NCBI GenBank assembly: GCA_020848375.1
Contig: JADLAF010000110.1
Span: 17,649 to 81,648, forward strand
Source of the DNA: Ignavibacteriaceae bacterium
Lineage (GTDB): Bacteria > Bacteroidota > Ignavibacteria > Ignavibacteriales > Ignavibacteriaceae
Direction: 5' to 3'
DNA: 64,000 bases
Both the position numbers and the translations under genes were made by a program. Below the pieces are notes generated by a model. That model was not told the DNA's origin. It was given only the letters and a program-made list of their open reading frames with translations, and did no database searches. Shown piece by piece: positions 22,133 through 32,213 of the stretch (position 1 is the first letter of the stretch; each line of letters begins with the position of its first letter).

Positions 22133-22166
22133 AGCCCTCTGGTTTCATGAGCCGGAGGGCTTTTTT
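22133..22166 (+). terminator. Rho-independent terminator after sdhB
   Basis: agccctct...ggagggct followed by TTTTTT. Confidence 0.75.
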
Positions 22167-22179
22167 ATAGGTGGCTCCT

Positions 22180-22332
22180 CCTCGACTTCGCTCGGAGACC
22201 ACTTCCTCGACTTCGCTCGGAGACCAGTTCCTCGACTTCGCTCGGAGACCACTTCCTCGACTTCGCTCGGAGACCACTTCCTCGACTTCGCTGGGAGAAC
22301 GGTTCTTCGGTGTCCGAGCGGAGCTGAGGACA
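22180..22332. repeat. 25-bp tandem repeat (5 units) with terminal inverted copy
   Basis: Units cctcgacttcgctcggagaccactt at 22180, 22205, 22230, 22255 and 22280 (last degenerate); tccgagcggagctgagga at about 22314-22332 is the inverted core. Confidence 0.9.
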
Positions 22333-22419
22333 CTACTCCTTTTCTCTCATTTTAATAGGTTTTTTTCGCTAAATTTGCCCTTTGAATGTAGTTTTTTATA
22401 ATCCTGGTGCAGTTTCGCG

Positions 22420-24030
22420 ATGTTTGAAAAAGAAATAAAATACATTGCCGATTTCAATATCAATAAGATACGGAAGTTGGGAGCGTTCTTCACCTTGGAC
22501 GGGCTGGCCTCGGCCAGGGTGCATCCGGCAATTTTTCAGTACATCTCTGCCGAGCTTGATTATCTCTTTTATCGTGACCGCAAGAGCATTACCAAACAGT
22601 CTCATTTTGACTATACTCTGCCAGAGGTGGCGCCTCACTTTAATGCTATTGGTGATATTATTAAGCAGCGCAAACTGCTTCCGTTTGAGAACATTAAAGA
22701 ATTAGTTGTTCAGGCGGTTCAGTTTAATGTCTATCTTTTGCTCAGACCTAAGGGAACACTTTCAAAATTCATTTTTGGTGATGATGAAGAAAAAAGTGCA
22801 GAAGAAGTGCAGATACTGCTCCGCTATCTCTATTATTATGATTTTTACCGGAAGGTAACCTCAGAATTTCTGGAAAAGAAAAATATTCTGAAATTCCGTT
22901 ATGATGAATTTGAGTCGGTTGTTAACAATCTGACCAAACTTCTTGTTGAAAGCCAGACTCAGGCGATGATTGATACAGCTCTTACTTCAATGGCTGACTT
23001 TTTTAACGCCGGGGATGTAAATAAATCACTCATACCAGTCGCGGCAGTTGAAATGTATCTTAAAGAAAAAAATCTGGGCATGTATATATCCAAGATTAGA
23101 ACCATACTTTCTACCGACATGAAGCGCCGCTTTGAAGTTGATGACTTCAAGAATGCAATGTACAGCAATATTGCAATTTCACTTGACAGGGAACTGAGAG
23201 AGAAATTGAATCAGGAGCTTGCTCAGGAGTATGAAGCAGAATTTTTTTCAGCTATTGACCGCGGTAAATTTTCATTTACATCCGTTTCAGGATTGCAGGC
23301 GCCTGAACAGGAAGAAATAGATTATTCGAAACCATCGGGCGGAAAAAGAGAAGAGGATACAATCTCGTTAAGAGATTTACTCGATGAACAGGAAAGTTCA
23401 GAAACAATATTCCCGGGTCAACCGCCGGAAGTTGAGCATACGCTTACACCTGAACCGGTGACTGATAGTAGCTTAAAAACTCCGGAAAGTGTTAATCCGG
23501 CCGCAAAAGATATATATATGCCGGCCGAAGAACCAGCCGTGGTAACTGATGATGCACCTGAACCGGAAAAAGTTATTCCTCCGGACTTTCCATCACCGGG
23601 CTTTACACTGAATCTGCCTCCCTTTGAGCCGGAAACCAGTGAGACAGAAGCCGAGGTGATTTCCGAGGCAGCCGCGCCTGTTGAATCTGTTCCGGCAGAA
23701 ACCAAGGAACTGGTTTTACCGGCGGCGGAGAATCAAACTAAAGTACCAGATGCTGAGGAGATTAGCGAACCGGATGAAGAGGAACGTACAAGAGATTTGT
23801 TCTCTTATTTCTCCGCGAGAGAAACCATGAGAATTGTGGAAGAAATTTTTAACAACGACAGTCTCGACTTTGTGAGCACGATGGAAAGTGTCGCGGAGTG
23901 TGAGAACTTTGAACAGGCCCAGACTTTATTGAAATCAGTTTTTTATACCTATAAAATAAACACACTAACCAGCAAAGAGGCAAATCTTCTTTCAGTGAAA
24001 ATCGAAGAATACTTCAGAGGGGGAGATTAA
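22420..24030 (+). CDS. conserved hypothetical protein with acidic/Pro-rich linker
   Basis: Long ORF sharing codon style with obg, which starts 4 nt downstream; no recognised family. Confidence 0.75.
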   Translation: MFEKEIKYIADFNINKIRKLGAFFTLDGLASARVHPAIFQYISAELDYLFYRDRKSITKQSHFDYTLPEVAPHFNAIGDIIKQRKLLPFENIKELVVQAVQFNVYLLLRPKGTLSKFIFGDDEEKSAEEVQILLRYLYYYDFYRKVTSEFLEKKNILKFRYDEFESVVNNLTKLLVESQTQAMIDTALTSMADFFNAGDVNKSLIPVAAVEMYLKEKNLGMYISKIRTILSTDMKRRFEVDDFKNAMYSNIAISLDRELREKLNQELAQEYEAEFFSAIDRGKFSFTSVSGLQAPEQEEIDYSKPSGGKREEDTISLRDLLDEQESSETIFPGQPPEVEHTLTPEPVTDSSLKTPESVNPAAKDIYMPAEEPAVVTDDAPEPEKVIPPDFPSPGFTLNLPPFEPETSETEAEVISEAAAPVESVPAETKELVLPAAENQTKVPDAEEISEPDEEERTRDLFSYFSARETMRIVEEIFNNDSLDFVSTMESVAECENFEQAQTLLKSVFYTYKINTLTSKEANLLSVKIEEYFRGGD

Positions 24031-24033
24031 ATT

Positions 24034-25041
24034 TTGTTTGTTGATTATGCCGAAGTATTTGTGAAATCAGGTGACGGAGGAGACGGTGCGGTTGCCTTCC
24101 GCAGGGAAAAATACGTCCCGAAAGGTGGTCCTGCAGGCGGAAATGGCGGTGACGGCGGCAGCGTATATATCATTGCGGATGCTAACTTAAGCACACTGCT
24201 TGATTTCCGCTATCAGAAAAAATATATAGCACGCAAAGGTGATAACGGCGCAAATTCACTCAGGGACGGGAAGTACGGTCAGGATATTTATGTAAAAGTC
24301 CCGGTTGGAACGATTGTTAAGGATAAAGATACCGGAGAGACGTTGTGTGATTTTACCGGTGCTGGTCAAAAGTTTATGGCCGCAAAAGGCGGCAGAGGCG
24401 GTAAAGGGAATAGCAATTTTGCAACCGCGGTTCACCAGACGCCCCGCTACGCTGAAAACGGAAAACCCGGTGAAGAAAAAACACTTATCTTTGAACTGAA
24501 GCTGATTGCAGATATCGGGTTGGTCGGATTTCCAAATGCCGGTAAGTCAACCCTGATTTCTGTTATCTCAGAAGCAAAACCAAAAATTGCAGATTATCCG
24601 TTTACCACCCTGGAGCCGAATCTTGGTATTGTAAGGTATAAAGATTTTAACAGCTTTACCGTTGCAGATATACCGGGAATAATTGAAGGGGCGCATGAAG
24701 GTAAAGGTCTCGGTCTGCAATTCCTCAGACATATTGAGCGCACCAGAATTCTGCTTTTTCTTATTGACGCAATCTCAGAGACACACGAGCAGGATTACGA
24801 AACGCTGCTTAATGAGCTGGAACTTTACAGTCCGGCGCTTGCATCCAAGAAAAAAATTATTGTGATTAGCAAAGGGGATATCGTTGAAGAAAGTGAATGG
24901 TCTAAACTTCAGCAGAAGAAGTTCAGAGACTACGACGGTAAAGTATATGTTATCTCATCGGCAGCAGGGTTCGGCATTCAGGAAGTGCTTGACAAATGCT
25001 GGCAGGAGATAGCTTTGGAAAAAGAAAAATTAATTGACTGA
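24034..25041 (+). CDS. obg: GTPase Obg/CgtA (TTG start)
   Basis: Glycine-rich Obg fold GGPAGGNGGDGGSVYI; GFPNAGKST P-loop; DIPGIIEGAHEGKGLG. Confidence 0.95.
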   Translation: MFVDYAEVFVKSGDGGDGAVAFRREKYVPKGGPAGGNGGDGGSVYIIADANLSTLLDFRYQKKYIARKGDNGANSLRDGKYGQDIYVKVPVGTIVKDKDTGETLCDFTGAGQKFMAAKGGRGGKGNSNFATAVHQTPRYAENGKPGEEKTLIFELKLIADIGLVGFPNAGKSTLISVISEAKPKIADYPFTTLEPNLGIVRYKDFNSFTVADIPGIIEGAHEGKGLGLQFLRHIERTRILLFLIDAISETHEQDYETLLNELELYSPALASKKKIIVISKGDIVEESEWSKLQQKKFRDYDGKVYVISSAAGFGIQEVLDKCWQEIALEKEKLID

Positions 25042-25066
25042 TAAAACGAGTTAGAGGAGCAAAAAA

Positions 25067-25906
25067 ATGAATCCAAAAAAAATTCTCCTGAGTTTTACAT
25101 TTATTCTTGTTACGGCATTTGGTATCTCATCATGCGATGACGGAATAAACATCTTTTCCGATGCGGATGATGTTCAGCTCGGACTTGAGGTTAGCACGGA
25201 GATTAACAACAACTCCGCCGAATATCCGATATATAACTCAGATAAGTCGCTGAAAAATTATATTGTCAATAATATCTTTAACGAAATTCTCGCATCGCCA
25301 AAAGTTGCTAAGAAGAATATCTATAAATATCAGCTCGAAATTGTGGATAATGATTCAATTCTTAATGCCTTCGCTCTTCCGGGCGGTCCGGTTTATGTTT
25401 ATACCGGTCTGCTAAAGTATCTTGACTCAGAAGCCGCACTTGCCGGCGTTCTGGGGCACGAAATCGCCCACGCTGAACGCCGTCACGCTACGCAGAGGAT
25501 GACCCAGTATTATGGAATCTCGGTTCTTTTCTCTCTTATTTTGGGTGAAAATCCTTCGCAGCTTGCTGAAATTGCTGCCAATCTTTTTGTCGGGCTTGCC
25601 TTTTTGGGGAACAGCCGTGCTAATGAGGATGAAAGTGATGAATATTCAATCACCTACCTGCGCGATACCAGATTCTACCCGGGAGGAGTAAAGTTCTTCT
25701 TTGAGAAACTTCAGGCGGACGGGCTGGTTACCGGTGGTTCAGGGCTTGAGACCTTCTTTTCAACGCATCCTGACCCGATTAGCCGGATAACCACTGCAAA
25801 TCAGCGGATTCAGACCCTAGGATTGCCCCAGTACCGCTTTTCTGATAACGGAACGGGCATCTTCAGAGACGAGTATCAGGCAAATATCAGGAGCAAACTA
25901 CCCTGA
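25067..25906 (+). CDS. M48 family metalloprotease (lipoprotein)
   Basis: VLGHEIAHAERRH HExxH motif; ISSCDDG lipobox. Confidence 0.92.
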   Translation: MNPKKILLSFTFILVTAFGISSCDDGINIFSDADDVQLGLEVSTEINNNSAEYPIYNSDKSLKNYIVNNIFNEILASPKVAKKNIYKYQLEIVDNDSILNAFALPGGPVYVYTGLLKYLDSEAALAGVLGHEIAHAERRHATQRMTQYYGISVLFSLILGENPSQLAEIAANLFVGLAFLGNSRANEDESDEYSITYLRDTRFYPGGVKFFFEKLQADGLVTGGSGLETFFSTHPDPISRITTANQRIQTLGLPQYRFSDNGTGIFRDEYQANIRSKLP

Positions 25907-25977
25907 TTTTTTCTTAAGGAATTTTTAAGTTTTTATAAAAATCCTTACATTAGAAGTCTGTCTGAAAATAATTTTCT

Positions 25978-26051
25978 GGCGGGGTAGCTCAGTAGGTTAG
26001 AGCAACGGAATCATAATCCGTGTGTCGGGGGTTCGAATCCCTCCCCCGCTA
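25978..26051 (+). tRNA. tRNA with CAT anticodon (elongator Met or Ile2)
   Basis: Cloverleaf by eye: ggcgggg/ccccgct acceptor, acgga-atCATaa-tccgt anticodon arm, ggggg-ttcgaat-ccctc T arm. Confidence 0.9.
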
Positions 26052-26071
26052 CAATTTAAGGAGTAGTTTTT

Positions 26072-26404
26072 ATGTTCACACTATTAATGGTGCTTTCAAT
26101 ACTTACCGCAGTACTGCTTATCGGAATCGTTCTGGTTCAGTCAAGCAAGGGCGGCGGACTTTCCGGAACCTTAGGCGGTGCCGGACAGGTTGGTCAGGTT
26201 TTTGGCAGCCGCCGAACTGCGGACTTCCTAAGCAAAACCACCTGGTGGCTGGCCGGTGTTCTGGTTATTCTGGCTATCGTAATCAATCTATTCTTTCTGC
26301 CCAGTGCTGAACTGGACAACAGAGAGAGTATCATCCAGGGTTCAGGCAGTGTTCCTCAGAGTACAACAGTACCTCAGTCAACAACACCTCCTTCCGGAAA
26401 CTAA
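26072..26404 (+). CDS. secG: preprotein translocase subunit SecG
   Basis: LLIGIVLVQSSKGGGLSGTLGGAGQ...FLSKTTWWLAGVLV. Confidence 0.93.
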   Translation: MFTLLMVLSILTAVLLIGIVLVQSSKGGGLSGTLGGAGQVGQVFGSRRTADFLSKTTWWLAGVLVILAIVINLFFLPSAELDNRESIIQGSGSVPQSTTVPQSTTPPSGN

Positions 26405-26424
26405 AGCGCATATTTATGGAAAAA

Positions 26425-26450
26425 AGCAGGTCACATGACCTGCTTTTTTT
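26425..26450 (+). terminator. Rho-independent terminator after secG
   Basis: agcaggtca-c-atgacctgct followed by TTTTTTT. Confidence 0.8.
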
Positions 26451-26505
26451 GTTTTAAAGGGATTCGCTATAAACCGTAATTATTTGATTTTGCGAAAGAA
26501 GTCGG

Positions 26506-26679
26506 TTAATCCGTCAGGTGTAAAAACTTTACTGTGGGATGATACTTCCTGAGCACTTTTGCAGCTTTTCTTGTTTTTTCCTGAAGAGATTCAAGTTCCG
26601 ATGGAGCTAAAAGTTTCGCATCGGAAGTAATATTTGGCATCTCTCTGGCAGATGACCTTGCAGTTTTTGTTGATTTCAT
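26506..26679 (-). CDS. possible 57-aa protein
   Basis: Manual translation: MKSTKTARSSAREMPNITSDAKLLAPSELESLQEKTRKAAKVLRKYHPTVKFLHLTD*; below the ORF-track cutoff, no family. Confidence 0.3.
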   Translation of the reverse strand: MKSTKTARSSAREMPNITSDAKLLAPSELESLQEKTRKAAKVLRKYHPTVKFLHLTD

Positions 26680-26922
26680 GATTCAAGATAATTGTTTTAA
26701 TCAGATAATCTCAAGTTTTAATACTTGACAGAATATCCGAACTAAAAATTTTTAGGATTATTTGTCACATACATTCAGACAATTACCTGTCATTTTTTAT
26801 GAGACCTGATTTTTTTGAAGAAAATCCGGAAAATTGCTGATTTATTTACTCTTATATTGCAGGTGTCGCGAGGGAAAATTCTTCGCGGTGAAACTTCAAT
26901 AAATCAGCAGGAGAGTTACACC

Positions 26923-28269
26923 ATGTTCCGTTTATTAGTTTCTTTGATTTTCGCAGCGTTGTCCTCATTTGACCACACGTACGCCCAACCGGAATCGTTT
27001 CCGAATAAGATTACCATAGTTTTCCCATATTTTGAGCCAGTAAATCCATCGATTGTGACAACTGGTAATTGGAATTTTACACCTATGACAAAATTGTCAG
27101 CCAACACCTATTCATTTGAAGCAGGACAATTAAATACGGGTGTACCATTTATGTTTTATGCACGATACACATTGCCACCATTTAATTCGGGACAGCCATA
27201 TTACATATCAACAAGGGAAGCGGGGTTAAGAAGAATTCTTTATGCAAAAGTGTATGTTAATGATGTGTTGTTAAATAATTCTTATGTTCAATCGGATGGA
27301 AATGTTCACTACAAGATTTCGTCAAACGGTTCAATTATGCCGGTGGATGACGTAGGGCAGTCAATTGTTAATGACCGAATTCCGCCCGAAGTTCACTGGC
27401 CGTTTTACAAGATACATTACCCAAATAATCCATCTCACTCGAATTCTAATATCAATCAAGTGATCGCCTGGGCAGCGGTGATTACAGATAACAATTATGA
27501 TATGCCGGTAAAAGTCGAGATTGATTATCTGAGATTATATGCGCGAACAACTTTGGGTGATATATTACTTACCGCTGATGAATATACCACTGGCTTTAAT
27601 CAGAGTTCTGATGGGGGGCTCTATTGGCGATATCCATTTTTCCCTCCAGGGTTTGATCAGCATAAACCTATGCCTGCCATTGTTGAAAACGGAGCACTGG
27701 TTTTTTATCCGCATCAGCATCGTGATACCGTTTGGCATTTTTGGAATTCGCAGTGGCCGCGCCCTGCAACAAGCCCCCAGCATACTTCCTTCTTCGCTGA
27801 AATTTCTTACCGCATAACGGGCAAAGCAGCCATTCAGATCGGTATAGATTTTTACGGCGGCAGCGGAGACAGCACGTACCGGATTTTGGAGTCAGGGGTG
27901 AGTGATTGGGGGCTTGAAACATACAACAATGAATGGAAAACACTAACATTTGATACCAAACCGGCAGTTACATCTTTAGAGGAAGAAAGTGGAAATATAA
28001 TTGATAAAAAATTTGAGATGCTTCAAAACTACCCAAACCCATTTAATCCAAACACTACAGTGGAAGTGAATTTACCTGAGAGCGGAAAATTTTCGTTAAT
28101 GATATATACTGTAGATGGTGAACAGGTGTCACAGATTTTTGATGGCTATTATGAGGAAGGCAGACATAAGTTTAGTGTTGACGGTAAAAGTTTGGGTTCC
28201 GGAGTTTATTTTATTACAGGTATATTCAGGGATGAAAGAAGAACACAAAAGTTACTACTTTTAAAATAA
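26923..28269 (+). CDS. secreted protein with T9SS type A C-terminal sorting domain
   Basis: Signal peptide MFRLLVSLIFAALSSFDHTYAQ; C-terminal NYPNPFNPNTTVEV...LGSGVYFITGIFRDERRTQKLLLLK. Confidence 0.85.
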   Translation: MFRLLVSLIFAALSSFDHTYAQPESFPNKITIVFPYFEPVNPSIVTTGNWNFTPMTKLSANTYSFEAGQLNTGVPFMFYARYTLPPFNSGQPYYISTREAGLRRILYAKVYVNDVLLNNSYVQSDGNVHYKISSNGSIMPVDDVGQSIVNDRIPPEVHWPFYKIHYPNNPSHSNSNINQVIAWAAVITDNNYDMPVKVEIDYLRLYARTTLGDILLTADEYTTGFNQSSDGGLYWRYPFFPPGFDQHKPMPAIVENGALVFYPHQHRDTVWHFWNSQWPRPATSPQHTSFFAEISYRITGKAAIQIGIDFYGGSGDSTYRILESGVSDWGLETYNNEWKTLTFDTKPAVTSLEEESGNIIDKKFEMLQNYPNPFNPNTTVEVNLPESGKFSLMIYTVDGEQVSQIFDGYYEEGRHKFSVDGKSLGSGVYFITGIFRDERRTQKLLLLK

Positions 28270-28356
28270 ACCAAGTGATTTATTAAACCAGTTGATTTAT
28301 GAAAACTTTCGTGAGTGGTGTGTTATTGAATTGAGCCTGGCTCATACTGGCAAACA

Positions 28357-28559
28357 GGAATAATATCACCACTTCGCGGTTTATTTGAAATTATCGTGAT
28401 CATCTATAAATGGTGTTCCTATACCTTATTCCCGCCATTTGCACGCGGATTATACGGATGCTTCGCAGCGCGGATTTTTACGGATCGGAATAATTTTACC
28501 GCTTTATGGTTTGAACAGAACTAATCGTGTTAATCGTGATTATCTATAAATGGTGTTCC
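28357..28559. repeat. Pair of diverged direct repeats in intergenic DNA
   Basis: 28357-28419 and 28487-28559; both end ATCGTGAT(C/T)ATCTATAAATGGTGTTCC. Confidence 0.75.
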
Positions 28560-28614
28560 GGTTATATGTTCATTCTGTTTGCATGCTGGTTCAAAAATTT
28601 TCAACTCTCATTTC

Positions 28615-29886
28615 TCAATTAAATTCCTCTTCATACTCAATAAACTCAGAAGCAAGCAGCCCTACAATTCTGTCTTCAATTGCTTTGTAGTAGTTGCCCC
28701 CTTTCGACTGATAAAAGATAATTATGGAAACAATCAGGTCATCACCGGAAATTGTCCTCAGATAACCTGATACTGATGAGGTGCCTCGCAGAGTGCCGGT
28801 CTTTCCTCTAAAGTTGTGCATGGCTGAGCCGTTCTTCATTCGCCCTGTCAGAGTGCCGTCAACTCCGGCAATAGAGAGACTGTTATAGATTGTATCAAAA
28901 TAGTCAGGGTGGAAATATGCCCATTCTAGCAAGCTGATTATTCCGGCGGCTGAAGTAAGGTTGAAGCGGGAAAGACCGGATCCGTCAACAATTTCGGTTC
29001 CTTCATTGTATATATCATTATGATCAAGGAATTTTTTCACTGCTTTTGATGCGTGAAATCCGCTACCTTCAGTTCCGCTTTCAGCAGCCCCGACTACCTT
29101 AAACAGACATTCGGCAAGAAAGTTATCACTTCGTTTGTTTACGATTGATATAACCTCCTGCAGGGAAGCACTTCTGTATGAAAGCTCGTAGGAACCCTCC
29201 GGGGTGCTGCCTTTTGCGGGTCTGCCGCCTATATATATACCTGTTTCCTTAAGCGCCTTATACATAATCTCTGCCGCGTTAAGGGCCGGATCGGCAACGT
29301 TTATGTAAGTGATTCTTTTTCTTTTCCTGCGGACTTTTACTACCTGCTTTTTGTTGCGGTCAACAATCAGTGCAGAAACCGGCGCCAGTGGAGCGAGATT
29401 AGTTTCATCCTCAATCCAGTCTTCGCGTGAGTAGGCCTTGTCAAAATAGCTGTCGTCCCCGATGATATCTCCGTTTATGCTCATAATACCCATACTTCGG
29501 AGCTCTTCTGCCATCTTCAACAGGTCTCCTGATGTCAGCAGCGGATTACCAAACCCTTTAAGGTAGAGATTACCGTCAATAACACCATCTTCAAGGGTAC
29601 GATCGGGCGTAAAAAGGGAAGTCTTGAGCTGAAAATCTTTACCGAGTTTGTTAACTGCCGTGAGGGTGGTATAGAGCTTGGTATTTGATGCGGGAATAAG
29701 CACCTGTGCCGGATTTTTCTGGTAAATGGTGTCTCCCGTCAGAGGATTTATAGCAAGGACTGAGACCCTTGTTCCTCTCGGAAGCTTGGCAAGTATCTCA
29801 TCAATTTTTTCCGCTGAGAGCGCAATGGGGTTCCCCCCTGCTATGAGAATTGCCGAAAATAGAAGAAAAAGAATAAAAAAATTCAT
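28615..29886 (-). CDS. dacB: D-alanyl-D-alanine carboxypeptidase/endopeptidase (PBP4/DacB, S13)
   Basis: PASNTKLYTT SxxK, KRSDNFLAE SxN, FRGKTGTLRGTSSVSGY KTG motifs. Confidence 0.92.
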   Translation of the reverse strand: MNFFILFLLFSAILIAGGNPIALSAEKIDEILAKLPRGTRVSVLAINPLTGDTIYQKNPAQVLIPASNTKLYTTLTAVNKLGKDFQLKTSLFTPDRTLEDGVIDGNLYLKGFGNPLLTSGDLLKMAEELRSMGIMSINGDIIGDDSYFDKAYSREDWIEDETNLAPLAPVSALIVDRNKKQVVKVRRKRKRITYINVADPALNAAEIMYKALKETGIYIGGRPAKGSTPEGSYELSYRSASLQEVISIVNKRSDNFLAECLFKVVGAAESGTEGSGFHASKAVKKFLDHNDIYNEGTEIVDGSGLSRFNLTSAAGIISLLEWAYFHPDYFDTIYNSLSIAGVDGTLTGRMKNGSAMHNFRGKTGTLRGTSSVSGYLRTISGDDLIVSIIIFYQSKGGNYYKAIEDRIVGLLASEFIEYEEEFN

Positions 29887-30015
29887 ACTTTTAAAGTCTT
29901 GTTAATTCATTTTTGCGGTGACCGCCATGAACACCCTTCAAGTGAATAATGAGCAAAACGAATCTAAATATAAGTAATTCAATCATTTATGAATAGGAAA
30001 TAATCGGGTAAAAAT

Positions 30016-30864
30016 ATGGCTGATGAAAAAAAGAAATTAAAGGCCTATGAAAGTCTGGATTTTCTGCACTCGCCTGATGCACGGCTGATCAGAATAATGT
30101 CAGAATATGTTGAACCGGAAGCACGCTTCGGAAAACTGAACGTGTGGGATACTATCGTATTTTTTGGGTCTGCACGGCTTTTGCCGCGGAAAGAAGCGCA
30201 GAAAAATTACAATAAAATCAAAACCGCAGACCCCAAATCAACCCCGAATTTTGCTGAGCAGCTTCGTAAAAGCCAGGTGCTGCTGGATATGTCTAAATAC
30301 TATGAGGACGCGGTTGAGCTTTCAAAAAGAATAACCCGGTGGTCTATAGATCTGGGTCTGGATGAAAAGCGATTTATTGTCTGCACTGGCGGAGGCCCTG
30401 GTCTGATGGAAGCCGCAAACAAAGGGGCAAAAGCAGCAGGGGGTTATTCGGTCGGGCTGAATATCAGTTTGCCTTTCGAGCAGTCCGGCAATAAATATGT
30501 GACCCCTCAGCTTTCGTTTGATTTCCATTACTTTTTTATGAGAAAGTTTTGGTTTGCTTACCTTGCAAAAGCGCTGGTAGCATTCCCCGGCGGATTCGGT
30601 ACTATGGATGAGCTTTTTGAAATACTTACCCTGGTGCAAACTATGAAAATTAAGAAAAAGCTCTGTATTGTAGTCTATGACGAAAAGTATTGGAAATCAT
30701 TAGTCAACTGGGACTCGCTTGTTGAACACGGTATGATAAACAAGGAAGACCTTGATCTCTTTAAGTTCTGCAATACGGTAGATGAGGCCTATGAAGTGAT
30801 AACAAAACATCTTGAGAAATATTACTTAAAGAAACGCAGAACTGAGTCGCCTATCAGTCTGTAA
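30016..30864 (+). CDS. LOG family protein
   Basis: CTGGGPGLMEAANKGA and AFPGGFGTMDELFE (PGGxGTxxE). Confidence 0.93.
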   Translation: MADEKKKLKAYESLDFLHSPDARLIRIMSEYVEPEARFGKLNVWDTIVFFGSARLLPRKEAQKNYNKIKTADPKSTPNFAEQLRKSQVLLDMSKYYEDAVELSKRITRWSIDLGLDEKRFIVCTGGGPGLMEAANKGAKAAGGYSVGLNISLPFEQSGNKYVTPQLSFDFHYFFMRKFWFAYLAKALVAFPGGFGTMDELFEILTLVQTMKIKKKLCIVVYDEKYWKSLVNWDSLVEHGMINKEDLDLFKFCNTVDEAYEVITKHLEKYYLKKRRTESPISL

Positions 30865-30898
30865 GGGGGATTTTAATTGAGGGGGAATTAGATTATTG

Positions 30899-30937
30899 TA
30901 AAAAAACGGGAACCTGAACAGCAGGTGTCAGGTTCCC
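30899..30937 (-). terminator. Terminator downstream of rpsU
   Basis: gggaacctga...tcaggttccc with T-tract on the minus strand. Confidence 0.75.
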
Positions 30938-30950
30938 ACAATTCTGAAAA

Positions 30951-31145
30951 TTAGTCGGAAAGTTGATCCATTCTGTACGCTCTGCGTGCAGCTTTTATCT
31001 TTTCCATTCTCTTTTTAACAGAAGGTTTTACAAAAAAAGTTCTCTTCTTGAACTCCTTAAGTACACCGGAACGTTCATATTTTTTCTTAAAGCGCTTTAA
31101 TGCTTTATCAATATTCTCGTTTTCCTGTAAGGTAATACCTACCAC
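30951..31145 (-). CDS. rpsU: 30S ribosomal protein S21
   Basis: 64 aa, ENENIDKALKRFKKKYERSGVLKEFKKRTFFVKPSVKKR. Confidence 0.96.
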   Translation of the reverse strand: MVGITLQENENIDKALKRFKKKYERSGVLKEFKKRTFFVKPSVKKRMEKIKAARRAYRMDQLSD

Positions 31146-31161
31146 TTATTTCACCTGCCTT

Positions 31162-31542
31162 TTACTGTGGATTTATTGTTTCGATTAATTTTTTTTCGCC
31201 TGAATTTTGAAACTTCACTACGATAGAACTTCTGCCGCCTGAGGTAGTTTCTTTCGAAACCACAACCCCGAAATCATTCAGTTTCTCATGGAAGAGGGAG
31301 TCTCCCACATTGAAAGATCTGGCTGGAGAATATGTAATACCAGTTGCGGTATCGAGTTCCGGGACTTTGCTTTTTACTGCTTCCTCATATTGAGCAAGAT
31401 CAACAATCATCTTCTGCCGGCATTTTTTACATTTTGCCCATACCTTGTTCTCATCCCCGCTAACAGTTTCCGCAGTCCGTTCCATTTTGGTAACTGACTG
31501 GCAGAATTTACAATAGTATTCGATGTTTTTAGTTTTTGCCAT
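31162..31542 (-). CDS. zinc-ribbon protein with C-terminal small beta domain
   Basis: YYCKFCQSV...WAKCKKCRQKM (two CxxC) followed by YSPARSFNVGDSLFHEKLNDFGVVVS. Confidence 0.65.
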   Translation of the reverse strand: MAKTKNIEYYCKFCQSVTKMERTAETVSGDENKVWAKCKKCRQKMIVDLAQYEEAVKSKVPELDTATGITYSPARSFNVGDSLFHEKLNDFGVVVSKETTSGGRSSIVVKFQNSGEKKLIETINPQ

Positions 31543-31739
31543 TACAATGCCGTAAAAAAAATAGATTTTAAAGTTACTAAAACATTACCTGAAAACCAAC
31601 TTGAAGTTTGAATTCAGTACCGGACAGAGTGGAATAAGAGACCCGGAGGAGCGTCTTCTGAGCGGAAAACCGTAAAATAAGACCGGAAGTGGATAAAACG
31701 GAAAAGCTATTATCCTTCTGAAGGAAAACGGCCGTTTAT

Positions 31740-32213
31740 TTAGGATTTGGCCTCTCCGGGAGTTACAACCAAAACGGGCACTTTTGAGTAGCGGATTACT
31801 TTTTCAGCTACTGAGCCAATGAGGGTGTGAAGCAGACCAGTACGTCCGTGAGTAGCTATCACAATCATGTCAACTTTGTTGCCGGCGGCATAGTCCACAA
31901 TTTCCTGATAATCAATTCCGCGGACAACTGAGGCGACCACTTTAAGACCTGATTCGGTTTCAAGTTTTTTTACAACTTTTTCAAGATTTTCCTGGGCTTC
32001 TGAAAGGATGCCTTTCAGGATTTTATCTTCAGAGAGATCGAGCGAACGAATAGCCAGAATAGGCGGAGTTTTTTCGACCACATGAAGCAGGTGCAGGGTT
32101 GCGTCATTCAGCTTTGCCACAGTGATGGCATAATCAGCCGCTGAGAGTGAAAAATCACTGAAATCAGTTGAGAGAAGGACGTTTGAAATTGTAACCATAT
32201 CAGTTGACTCCAT
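31740..32213 (-). CDS. universal stress protein (UspA family)
   Basis: VLLSTDFSDFS..., GRTGLLHTLIGSVAEKVIRYSKVPVLVV ATP-binding motif. Confidence 0.95.
   Translation of the reverse strand: MESTDMVTISNVLLSTDFSDFSLSAADYAITVAKLNDATLHLLHVVEKTPPILAIRSLDLSEDKILKGILSEAQENLEKVVKKLETESGLKVVASVVRGIDYQEIVDYAAGNKVDMIVIATHGRTGLLHTLIGSVAEKVIRYSKVPVLVVTPGEAKS

Noticed and set aside
22180-22304. CRISPR array
   Set aside because: Units are directly contiguous with no spacers; simple tandem repeat.
22145-22401. ORFs on both strands (62 and 76 aa) over the 25-bp repeat
   Set aside because: Coding appearance comes from the repeat periodicity; no start/RBS context and both strands open.
26020-26310. 96-aa + strand ORF
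   Set aside because: Starts within the tRNA and overlaps secG out of frame.
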